NCBI GenBank assembly: GCA_015662785.1
Contig: DQTM01000074.1
Location: 1-5,050, forward strand
Length of the DNA stretch: 5,050 bases
Source of the DNA: Sulfurospirillum arcachonense
GTDB lineage: Bacteria > Campylobacterota > Campylobacteria > Campylobacterales > Sulfurospirillaceae
Direction: 5' to 3'
Shown: positions 1 through 5,050 of the stretch, one piece after another
Position numbering within the stretch: the stretch's first letter is position 1
Layout of the letters: the number at the start of each line of letters is the position of its first letter
Made by a program: the position numbers and the translations under genes
Notes under the pieces: generated by a model
Seen by the model: only the letters and a program-made list of their open reading frames with translations
What the model was told of the DNA's origin: nothing
Databases searched by the model: none

Positions 1-82
1 ATAAGGTGGCTTAAAATTTTTACTAAACACCCCTTAAGCACAAGCATAGGTAATCTTTAGAAATCTCTATTGCATAATTTGG

Positions 83-106
83 GTTTAAGAAAAAGTTTAA
101 CTAAAA
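83..106 (-). repeat. imperfect 12-base tandem repeat in the region left of livF
   Basis: On the minus strand TTTTAGTTAAAC is followed directly by TTTTTCTTAAAC, matching at 10 of 12 positions. Tandem repeats of this spacing (just over one helix turn) are typical of sites for dimeric response regulators, but low-complexity AT-rich DNA yields such matches easily. It lies between the CRP/FNR-like palindrome and the left edge, in a stretch with no gene. Confidence 0.25.
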
Positions 107-120
107 ACGTCAAAAAAGCT

Positions 121-134
121 GTGATTTAAATCAA
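121..134. promoter_or_regulatory. CRP/FNR-like palindrome
   Basis: GTGATTTAAATCAA matches the FNR-type pattern TTGAT-N4-ATCAA at 9 of 10 defined bases and contains a perfect 12-base palindrome at 122-133. Read from 120 it also resembles the CRP pattern (TGTGA-N6-TCA). It lies 24 bases downstream of livF, so it cannot activate liv transcription from upstream. It would suit a leftward gene beyond position 1. A weak -10-like TATGCA at 76-71 on the minus strand would put the site roughly 60 bases before the start point, but this is speculative. The site could also be chance in AT-rich DNA. Confidence 0.35.
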
Positions 135-145
135 GGAGAGTCAGG

Positions 146-163
146 GGTTAGATTTCTCTAACC
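146..163 (-). repeat. 7-bp hairpin spanning the livF stop codon
   Basis: Arms 146-152 and 157-163 are perfect complements around a 4-base loop, with the livF TAG inside. It sits where an operon terminator would be, but in the minus-strand transcript it is followed by CCCUGACUCUCC rather than a U tract. At best it is a weak 3'-end structure, so liv transcripts may continue leftward. Confidence 0.35.
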
Positions 164-853
164 GCCAAGGTATTTTTTACGAATTTCATCATCGCCTATC
201 ATATCTTTTGCGATGCCTTCCATTGCTATTTTTCCATTTTCAAGGACATAAGCATAATCTGAAATACGAAGAGCTGCAAAAGCATTTTGTTCTACCAAGA
301 GAATTGTAATTCCCTCATCTTTTAGCTTTGTAATAGTTTCAAAAACTTCACCAACTATTTTTGGTGCAAGCCCAAGACTTGGTTCATCAAGCATTAAAAG
401 TTTTGGCTCACTCATCAACGCTCTACTAATCGCTAACATCTGCTGCTCACCACCACTAAGAGTTCCTGCCATCTGAAGTCTTTTTTCTTTGATACGAGGG
501 AAAAGTTCATACATAGCCTCTTTAAGTCTCTCATAATTTTCATCATTGTTGAATGCGCCCATACGAAGATTATCTTCAACAGTAAGGTTAATAAATACTC
601 TTCTTCCTTCAGGAACAAGTGAAAGCCCACGCTGAACGAGTGAATATGTTTTATGATTAACAGTGTCATAACCACTAAAGTTTACTTCACCTGTTTTTTT
701 AACATTGTTTAAAAGTGCTTCAAGTGTTGAAGTTTTTCCAGCACCATTTGAGCCTATTAAAGAAACTATCTGTCCCTCATCTACTTTAAAATCTATACCT
801 TTTACGGCCTCTATCAAACCATAATATACATGTAAATTTTTAACATTAATCAT
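158..853 (-). CDS. livF: Branched-chain amino acid ABC transporter ATP-binding protein LivF
   Basis: This 231-residue protein is the second ATPase of the importer, pairing with LivG. The frame is open from 937, but the ATG at 853 gives the normal LivF N-terminus ('MINVKNLHVYYGLIEAVKGI') and the usual family length, so it is chosen. Motifs are Walker A 'GSNGAGKT' (34-41), signature 'LSGGEQQ' (132-138) and Walker B 'LLMLDEP' (152-158) with Glu157. The Q-loop region reads 'LVPEGRRVF' and the H-loop 'LLVEQNA', with Gln189 where most ABC ATPases have the switch histidine. Both substitutions are normal for LivF and separate it from LivG. The ending 'YLGG' is also typical. The start overlaps the end of livG by 8 bases. 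It is the last gene of the operon in view and ends with TAG. Confidence 0.95.
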   Translation of the reverse strand: MINVKNLHVYYGLIEAVKGIDFKVDEGQIVSLIGSNGAGKTSTLEALLNNVKKTGEVNFSGYDTVNHKTYSLVQRGLSLVPEGRRVFINLTVEDNLRMGAFNNDENYERLKEAMYELFPRIKEKRLQMAGTLSGGEQQMLAISRALMSEPKLLMLDEPSLGLAPKIVGEVFETITKLKDEGITILLVEQNAFAALRISDYAYVLENGKIAMEGIAKDMIGDDEIRKKYLGG

Positions 854-1613
854 GAGCAAAATCCCCCAAATACGCAGCAACCACTTCTTTATCTTGTATA
901 GCGTCAGCTGGTTTGCCTTCAAATATAGTCTTTCCATAATCCAAAACTAAAACTTTATCACAAAGTTGATTTACAAATTTCATATCATGTTCTATAAGTA
1001 AAACTGTCAAATCAAAATCTTCTCTTGCACTTCTTATGAGTGTTGCCAACTCTTTTGTTTCAGCAGGATTCATACCAGCTGCTGGCTCATCTAAAAGTAA
1101 TAAGGCAGGGTTTGTTGCTAATGCTCTTGCAATCTCTACTTTTCTTTGTTGTCCGTAACTAAGATCAGTTGCTTTAGTATCTGCAAATTCTGCAATTCCA
1201 AAGTAATCTAAAATCTCCATTGCACGTTTTCGTATACGTTTCTCTTCACCAAAAAATCTTGGAAATCTAAATATAGACTCTAAGTATGTATAATTTGCTT
1301 GAAAATCAAAGCCTATAAGAACATTTTCCATTACAGTCATAGTCTTAAACAAACGTATGTTTTGAAAAGTTCTTGCTATCCCTTTTCTTACTATGGTATG
1401 AGGTTTTAGTCCATTTAGTTTTTCACTTCTAAAGAGAACTTCACCTTCAGTTGCTTGATAATTACCAGTTATGATATTGAACATAGTAGTTTTACCAGCA
1501 CCATTAGGGCCTATTAAGCCGTAAATCTCTTTTGAGTTTACTGTAAATGTAGTGTCATTAATAGCTGTAACTCCACCAAACTTTTTAGTTACACCTTTTA
1601 GTTCAAGTATCAT
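846..1613 (-). CDS. livG: Branched-chain amino acid ABC transporter ATP-binding protein LivG
   Basis: This 255-residue cytoplasmic ATPase is one of the two that drive the LivHM channel. All nucleotide-binding motifs are intact: Walker A 'GPNGAGKT' (35-42), Q-loop Gln84 in 'RTFQNIRLF', ABC signature 'LSYGQQR' (151-157), Walker B 'LLLLDEP' (171-177) with catalytic Glu176, and H-loop His209 in 'IEHDM'. The 'GIARTFQNIRLF' segment, the longer Q-loop-to-signature region and the 'LDYGK..FEGKP' tail mark LivG rather than LivF. The ATG overlaps the livM stop (ATGA) and has AAAGGG six bases upstream, inside the livM end. Its own end overlaps the livF start by 8 bases. Both arrangements suggest coupled translation and fixed stoichiometry. 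Confidence 0.95.
   Translation of the reverse strand: MILELKGVTKKFGGVTAINDTTFTVNSKEIYGLIGPNGAGKTTMFNIITGNYQATEGEVLFRSEKLNGLKPHTIVRKGIARTFQNIRLFKTMTVMENVLIGFDFQANYTYLESIFRFPRFFGEEKRIRKRAMEILDYFGIAEFADTKATDLSYGQQRKVEIARALATNPALLLLDEPAAGMNPAETKELATLIRSAREDFDLTVLLIEHDMKFVNQLCDKVLVLDYGKTIFEGKPADAIQDKEVVAAYLGDFAHD
862..867 (-). promoter_or_regulatory. ribosome binding site that supports the livF start
   Basis: On the minus strand GGGGGA lies 8 bases before the ATG at 853-851, inside the end of livG. It is not a perfect Shine-Dalgarno sequence but is the only purine-rich G tract nearby. It favours the 231-residue LivF over the longer open frame that begins at 937, whose extra 28 residues read antisense-like and out of frame through livG and do not resemble any LivF. 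Confidence 0.6.
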
Positions 1614-2641
1614 TTCTTACCCTTTCTTTTAAAAAGGTCTGTTAATTCACGTTTACCCATGATACCTTCACGAGCAAAAAGCATTACAAAAATCAATATA
1701 ATAGAGAAAACAACCATTCTCATACCTGGCATTGCAGGTGTTTCAAAAAGTCCGAAGTTCATAGGTTCATCTAAGAATCTCATCCATTCTGCTCCACCTA
1801 TAACCAATACAGTTCCTATAATAGCACCTGTTGTACTTCCTAAACCACCAAGAACTATGATAATAAGAAGTTGGAATGTAAAGAAGAATGTAAACAAGTC
1901 CGGTGATATACTTGTAAGAAGTGCTGCAAGAAGTCCACCACCAACACCCTCTAAAAATGCACTTGTACAAAATGCAAAAGTTTTTATCTTAAAAGTATTT
2001 ACTCCCATGGCAATTGCTGCATCCTCGTCATCACGAACAGCTTTCATGGCACGTCCATATTTGGAGTTTACAACGTTGAGAATACCTATAACTGCAAGTA
2101 TGGCTACTCCTCCAGTCCAGTAGAGATTGGAAAACTCAGGTATGTCATTAAGCCCTAATGAGCCATTTGTAATCTCTGGGTTATTGATAGCCAAGATTCT
2201 AATGATAAAACCAAATCCTAAAGTTACTATAGCAAGATAATCTCCTCTTACACGAAAGACTGGAAAAGAGAGAGTCAATGCAAGTAGAGCTGAAAAAGTC
2301 CCTGCAAAAAATAGAGCCCAGACAAAGTTTGCTTGAAGTCCAAGTACCCAAGGATAAGGGTCTTCAATATCATACTGATACTCTTTAGCATCACCATCCA
2401 AAAGTAAAAGTGCAGTTACATAAGCACCAATCGCCACAAAACCATTTGGCTCTAGTGAAAACTGCCCAGTTACACCATTTATGAGGTTATAACTAACTGC
2501 AAGGATAGTAAAAATCGCAATATTATTTAAAATTCTAACTGTATATTTATCGAAATGAGTACTGGCAAACCATATAAACCACAGTGCAGAAGCAATAATA
2601 GCTAAGTTAATCCATTGATCTTTTCTTATAACTATATTCAT
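1610..2641 (-). CDS. livM: Branched-chain amino acid ABC transporter permease LivM
   Basis: This 343-residue protein is the second inner-membrane channel subunit, partner of LivH. Recognisable parts are 'SYNLINGVTGQFSL' (50-63) leading into 'GFVAIGAYVTALL' (67-79), 'FRVRGDYLAIVTLGFGFIIRI' in the middle (129-149), the ATPase-coupling loop 'YGRAMKAVRDDEDAAIAMGV' (195-214) and 'IIVLGGLGSTTGAIIG' (261-276). A charged stretch at about 82-98, rich in Asp, Glu and Tyr, separates two membrane segments and probably forms an exposed loop. After 'GQFSL' the protein reads 'EPNGF', where many relatives have 'GHAAF' or similar. The C-terminus is very basic (FKRKGKK) and cytoplasmic by inference. The start follows livH by 2 bases with a weak AGTAGG ribosome site. 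The TGA stop overlaps the livG ATG as ATGA. Confidence 0.95.
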   Translation of the reverse strand: MNIVIRKDQWINLAIIASALWFIWFASTHFDKYTVRILNNIAIFTILAVSYNLINGVTGQFSLEPNGFVAIGAYVTALLLLDGDAKEYQYDIEDPYPWVLGLQANFVWALFFAGTFSALLALTLSFPVFRVRGDYLAIVTLGFGFIIRILAINNPEITNGSLGLNDIPEFSNLYWTGGVAILAVIGILNVVNSKYGRAMKAVRDDEDAAIAMGVNTFKIKTFAFCTSAFLEGVGGGLLAALLTSISPDLFTFFFTFQLLIIIVLGGLGSTTGAIIGTVLVIGGAEWMRFLDEPMNFGLFETPAMPGMRMVVFSIILIFVMLFAREGIMGKRELTDLFKRKGKK

Positions 2642-2643
2642 GA

Positions 2644-3540
2644 TTAAAACCTACTCTTATCGAAGTTTATACCAAGTATGCCTGTTGGTTTAAAAAGAAG
2701 AACAAGGATAAGAAGTACAAAAGCAAAAGCATCTTTATATCCACCATACTCTGGCAAGAAAGCGACTACAACAACTTCTGTAAAACCGATGATAAATCCA
2801 CCTATCACCGCACCACCAACACTACCAATACCGCCAACAACAGCAGCAGCAAAAGCTTTAAGTCCTATAAGAACACCCATCATAGGCTCTACGCTTGGGT
2901 AGCTTACAGCCCAAAATATACCACCAACAGCAGCAAGAGCAGAACCCATACCAAAAACTATCATAATAATTCTATTTGCGTCAATTCCCATAAGGTTTAC
3001 AGTATTTACATCAAAAGCTAAGGCACGAATTGCCATACCATATTTGGTTTTATATAGAACCCAAAGAATCATAGCGAGGAGCATAAGAGTTACAATAGGA
3101 ACCATCAAAGAAGCTACTGTGAAGATAATTCCACCAGCATTTATGATGTACTCCATGTACTCAGGAACAGGAAATGCTCTTGAAGTTCCACCAAATAACA
3201 CATTGAAAATGTTTTCTAGGAAAAAACTGATACCAATAGCTGTAATTAAAAGAGAAATTTTAGGAGCATCTCGCAAGGGTTTATACGCTACTTTGTCTGT
3301 AAGCATACCTAACGAAGCAGAACCAACTACTGCCAAAAGAACAGCTGCCACAAATGGCAAGCCCAAAACTGCCATACCAAAATAACCTAAAAAAGCTCCA
3401 ACCATCATGATATCGCCATGCGCGAAGTTGATGAGTCGCAAAACTCCATAAACCATCGTATAACCGATAGCTATCAGTGCATACATACTGCCAAGACTAA
3501 AGCCATTGACCAGCTGTTGCGTAAATTCTAAAAAATCCAT
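2644..3540 (-). CDS. livH: Branched-chain amino acid ABC transporter permease LivH
   Basis: At 298 residues this is a typical LivH, one of the two inner-membrane subunits that form the import channel with LivM. It is strongly hydrophobic, with about eight membrane segments. Family hallmarks are the N-terminal 'NGFSLGSMYALIAIGYTMVYGVLRLINFAHGD' region (12-43), here described in parts: 'GSMYALIAIGYTMVYG' followed by 'INFAHGDIMMVGAF' (37-50). The cytoplasmic coupling loop that docks on an ATPase, 'KYGMAIRAL...NLMGID' (166-187), comes next, then 'GLKAFAAAVVGGIGSVGGAVIGG' (226-248). The ATG at 3540-3538 has AAGGG six bases upstream. The stop is only 2 bases before the livM start, so the two are probably translationally coupled. 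No truncation or missing motif is seen. Confidence 0.95.
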   Translation of the reverse strand: MDFLEFTQQLVNGFSLGSMYALIAIGYTMVYGVLRLINFAHGDIMMVGAFLGYFGMAVLGLPFVAAVLLAVVGSASLGMLTDKVAYKPLRDAPKISLLITAIGISFFLENIFNVLFGGTSRAFPVPEYMEYIINAGGIIFTVASLMVPIVTLMLLAMILWVLYKTKYGMAIRALAFDVNTVNLMGIDANRIIMIVFGMGSALAAVGGIFWAVSYPSVEPMMGVLIGLKAFAAAVVGGIGSVGGAVIGGFIIGFTEVVVVAFLPEYGGYKDAFAFVLLILVLLFKPTGILGINFDKSRF

Positions 3541-3691
3541 TTATAACCCTTAAAATAATCACATAAAAATAACAACTTGGAATATTATTACATGTATAAG
3601 ATTTTTAAAACTTCTTGCCAAAGGCAAAGCTTTAGAGAAAGGAATTTACACTAGAGCTTTTGCTCTAGTGTAAAGGTGACAATTAATACAA
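3541..3691 (-). other. livK-livH intergenic spacer
   Basis: This 151-base spacer is the only sizeable gap inside the operon. It holds the 13-bp hairpin near livK, a smaller 5-bp stem at 3615-3627, an AT-rich stretch, and the livH ribosome binding site (AAGGG at 3551-3547, 6 bases before the ATG). On the minus strand TGTAATAAT at 3592-3584 resembles an extended -10 element (TG plus a 5/6 hexamer), so a second start for livHMGF is conceivable, but no -35 box is visible. No open frame of note is present. Confidence 0.6.
3645..3674 (-). terminator. perfect 13-bp hairpin after livK: terminator, attenuator or mRNA stabiliser
   Basis: Arms 3645-3657 and 3662-3674 are perfect reverse complements (13 bp) around a 4-base loop (AAAA in the minus-strand transcript). 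The hairpin begins 17 bases after the livK stop codon. The transcript after the stem reads UUCCUUUCUCU, pyrimidine-rich but not a pure U tract, so termination is probably partial. A weaker stem follows at 3615-3619/3623-3627 (5 bp, 3-base loop). Because the rest of the importer lies downstream on the same strand, a leaky terminator or 3'-end stabiliser for a short livK mRNA is the most sensible role. Confidence 0.55.
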
Positions 3692-4810
3692 TTATGGATT
3701 TACTGTTGTTTTATATACAGCTTTTCCATTTGTAATTACTTTTATAACTGCTGAACGAGTTGCATTTCCTGCTTTATCCATATTGATAACACCTGAAACT
3801 CCTTCAAATCCTTTTGAAGCTTTTATCTCTTTGTTTATACAAATACTATCACTTGGGTCACTACATCTGTTCATAGCGTCAACTAGTAAAAAGTATGTAT
3901 CGGCACCAAGAGCAGTAAATGAGTTTAACTCATTTTTACCTGTTTCTTTAGCATAAGCAGCAATAAAATCTTTTGATTTTTGTGTTGGAGGAGCTGAATA
4001 GTCAAAGAAATCTGTAAACATATAACCTTCAACTGATTTTCCACCTAAGTCTATAAAAGTTTGATTTGCGACGCCATCACCAGAGAACATTGGTTTACTA
4101 AGTCCAATTTGCTTTGATTGACGAGCTATCATAGAAGCTTCTGGGTGGTATAGTGGTAAGAACATAAAATCTGGGTTAATTCTTTTGATTTGTGAAACAA
4201 CAGCTTTAAAGTCTTTATCACCTGAAGTGATTTTTATCTTCTTAACAATTTTTCCGCCACCTTTTTTGAAAGCTTTTTGGAATGCTTTTGCAAGTCCAAG
4301 AGAATAAACTTGAGCTTGATCAACTATAACTACTGCTGTTTTAAGTCCTAAATCTTTCAAAGCATAGTTTGCAACAACTTCACCTTGAAATGAATCCGTA
4401 AAACAAACACGATTTGCAAAAGTTCTTTTCATTGTTAGTTTATCATTTGTAGCAACTGAAGCTATAACAGGAATCTTTTTCTTATCTGCTATTGCGATAG
4501 TTTGAGCTGTATTTGTACTTGTTAAAGCACCAAGTATCGCTACTACTTTATCAGAACTAATAAGTCTAGTCGTTCCTGTTGCAGTTTCAACTTTATCACC
4601 TTTATTATCTAGTAAAATAAGCTTGATAGTATCGCCATTTTTTAGAGTTGGTTGAATTTTATGTGCAAACTCAATTCCCTCATAAGTAACCTGACCATAA
4701 GCCGCAAGTGGACCACTCATAGGCATAACAGCCCCAACTTTAATCTCTTTAGCAACTGCTACAGTTGCCAAAAGTGCAACTGATGTTGCTAATGTAGTTA
4801 ATTTTCTCAT
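3692..4810 (-). CDS. livK: Periplasmic branched-chain amino acid-binding protein (LivK/LivJ-like)
   Basis: This 372-residue protein is the solute receptor of the ABC importer encoded downstream. Residues 1-20 form a Sec signal peptide: a basic start (MRK), a hydrophobic core and an A-V-A end before Lys21. There is no lipobox, so the mature protein should be soluble in the periplasm. The mature part follows the type I periplasmic-binding fold of the family: 'IKVGAVMPMSGPLAAYG' (23-39), the ligand-loop region 'GALTSTNT' (94-101), 'IPVIASVATND' (113-123), 'DQAQVYSLGLAKAF' (164-177) and 'FSGDGV' (242-247). Length is normal for the family. Cys316 and Cys324 sit eight residues apart near the C-terminus and could form a disulfide in the periplasm. 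LivJ and LivK cannot be told apart from sequence alone. The ligand is inferred to be Leu/Ile/Val from gene context; related proteins bind other amino acids or amides. Confidence 0.92.
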   Translation of the reverse strand: MRKLTTLATSVALLATVAVAKEIKVGAVMPMSGPLAAYGQVTYEGIEFAHKIQPTLKNGDTIKLILLDNKGDKVETATGTTRLISSDKVVAILGALTSTNTAQTIAIADKKKIPVIASVATNDKLTMKRTFANRVCFTDSFQGEVVANYALKDLGLKTAVVIVDQAQVYSLGLAKAFQKAFKKGGGKIVKKIKITSGDKDFKAVVSQIKRINPDFMFLPLYHPEASMIARQSKQIGLSKPMFSGDGVANQTFIDLGGKSVEGYMFTDFFDYSAPPTQKSKDFIAAYAKETGKNELNSFTALGADTYFLLVDAMNRCSDPSDSICINKEIKASKGFEGVSGVINMDKAGNATRSAVIKVITNGKAVYKTTVNP

Positions 4811-4815
4811 ATATA

Positions 4816-4821
4816 CTCCTT
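4816..4821 (-). promoter_or_regulatory. strong ribosome binding site of livK
   Basis: AAGGAG, a near-ideal Shine-Dalgarno sequence, lies 5 bases before the livK ATG at 4810-4808. It is the best ribosome binding site in the window and fixes the livK start, which also gives a textbook signal peptide. A strong site fits a periplasmic binding protein that is needed in excess over its transporter. Confidence 0.85.
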
Positions 4822-4843
4822 GTGGTTTTTATAATAATCTTTA

Positions 4844-4849
4844 ATAATA
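4844..4849 (-). promoter_or_regulatory. candidate -10 element for livK
   Basis: On the minus strand the livK leader contains TATTAT, a 5/6 match to TATAAT. It would put a transcription start near 4837 and leave an untranslated leader of about 27 bases that includes the ribosome binding site. No good -35 hexamer is seen about 17 bases upstream, but -35 boxes are poorly conserved in Campylobacterota. The region is very AT-rich, so a chance match is likely. A second match (TATAAA, 4833-4828) is too close to the ribosome binding site to be useful. Confidence 0.22.
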
Positions 4850-4856
4850 CAGAAAT

Positions 4857-5050
4857 TTAGTTTAAATTTAGCATATTTTTTATGCCATGTTCTATTTTTT
4901 CTAACTCTTTACATGTAAGTGTTGTGAGTTTTTGAGATATTCTTGATTTTGATAAGCTTCTGAGCTGTTCTATCATAGCATCACTATCTTGTTTTAATAA
5001 TTCTCTTTTTTCTATTCTTACTCGTAAAGGTTCTGAATCATCTATAAGAT
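4857..5050 (-). CDS. MazF/PemK-like toxin, C-terminal part (partial at window edge)
   Basis: An open frame enters from the right edge and ends at a TAA stop at 4859-4857, giving 63 residues; the start is outside the window. The visible part reads like the C-terminal third of MazF/PemK-family toxins. It has a 'PLRVRI' strand, then 'DSDAMIEQLRSLSKSRI', matching the family pattern of a Ser/Asp-rich turn, a Gln-Leu/Ile-Arg strand and a 'K-S/R-R-I/L' segment. It ends in an amphipathic helix ('CKELEKIEHGIKNMLNL') like the family's closing helix. Known members are sequence-specific mRNA endoribonucleases neutralised by an antitoxin usually encoded just upstream. The N-terminal catalytic half and any antitoxin lie beyond 5050, so activity and intactness cannot be judged. 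It shares the strand of livK and stops 46 bases before it, with no obvious terminator between. The family call rests on recognising the C-terminal pattern only. Confidence 0.7.
   Translation of the reverse strand, partial: LIDDSEPLRVRIEKRELLKQDSDAMIEQLRSLSKSRISQKLTTLTCKELEKIEHGIKNMLNLN

Noticed and set aside
1..47. Possible start of a leftward gene at the ATG 47-45, open to the window edge
   Set aside because: Only about 15 codons are visible, there is no ribosome binding site before the ATG, and the residues match nothing I recognise.
433..675. 80-residue minus-strand frame inside livF, and a similar one at 1767-1970 inside livM
   Set aside because: These are alternate-frame shadows of conserved genes with no domain, start signal or context of their own.
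854..937. 28-residue N-terminal extension of LivF
   Set aside because: The frame is open only because it runs through the end of livG. The extension has no family similarity, and the ATG at 853 gives the standard length and start with a purine-rich site upstream.
1659..2123. 154-residue plus-strand open frame opposite livM
   Set aside because: It lies entirely within livM in antisense. Its composition (Pro-, Ile-, Ser- and Lys-rich, no domain) is that of a complementary-strand shadow, and no ribosome site is apparent.
3044..3385. 113-residue plus-strand open frame opposite livH
   Set aside because: It is fully antisense to a well-supported permease gene with no recognisable protein features. 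The shorter frame at 2678-2902 is rejected for the same reason.
158..4810. Urea or short-chain amide importer (UrtABCDE/FmdDEF type) as an alternative identity
   Set aside because: The binding protein is shorter than typical UrtA, no urease or amidase genes are nearby, and the order and motifs fit the liv pattern. The ligand remains inferred.
1..5050. CRISPR arrays, tRNA or rRNA genes, insertion sequences
   Set aside because: I saw no regularly spaced repeats, no tRNA-like cloverleaf, no transposase and no terminal inverted repeats. Non-coding space is limited to three short gaps.

Overview
The window is AT-rich, and all five complete genes plus one partial gene lie on the minus strand. Five consecutive genes form a complete branched-chain (hydrophobic) amino acid ABC importer of the LIV/HAAT family. 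In transcription order they are livK/J (periplasmic binding protein), livH and livM (two permeases), and livG and livF (two ATPases). The base composition, protein style and livK-H-M-G-F order, which resembles the liv cluster of Campylobacter jejuni, suggest a member of the Campylobacterota, possibly a Sulfurimonas- or Arcobacter-like organism. That placement is an inference from composition and familiarity, not from a search.

Layout, right to left in the direction of transcription. Positions 5050-4857 hold the C-terminal 63 residues of a protein resembling MazF/PemK-type endoribonuclease toxins; the rest lies outside the window. After a 46-base gap, livK runs from 4810 to 3692. A 151-base spacer follows, with a perfect 13-bp hairpin just after the livK stop. 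Then livH (3540-2644), livM (2641-1610), livG (1613-846) and livF (853-158) are packed with 2-base gaps or short overlaps, as expected for translational coupling. Positions 1-157 are non-coding as far as I can see. They hold a small hairpin over the livF stop, a CRP/FNR-like palindrome and an imperfect 12-base tandem repeat, perhaps the control region of a leftward gene beyond the edge.

How the genes work together: LivK is exported to the periplasm and captures the amino acid. LivH and LivM form the membrane channel, and LivG and LivF power uptake by ATP hydrolysis. The hairpin between livK and livH is well placed to make the binding protein more abundant than the membrane parts. I found no convincing new system. 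The most notable items are the toxin-like gene end directly upstream of the liv operon, the livK-livH hairpin, and the FNR-like palindrome downstream of livF.
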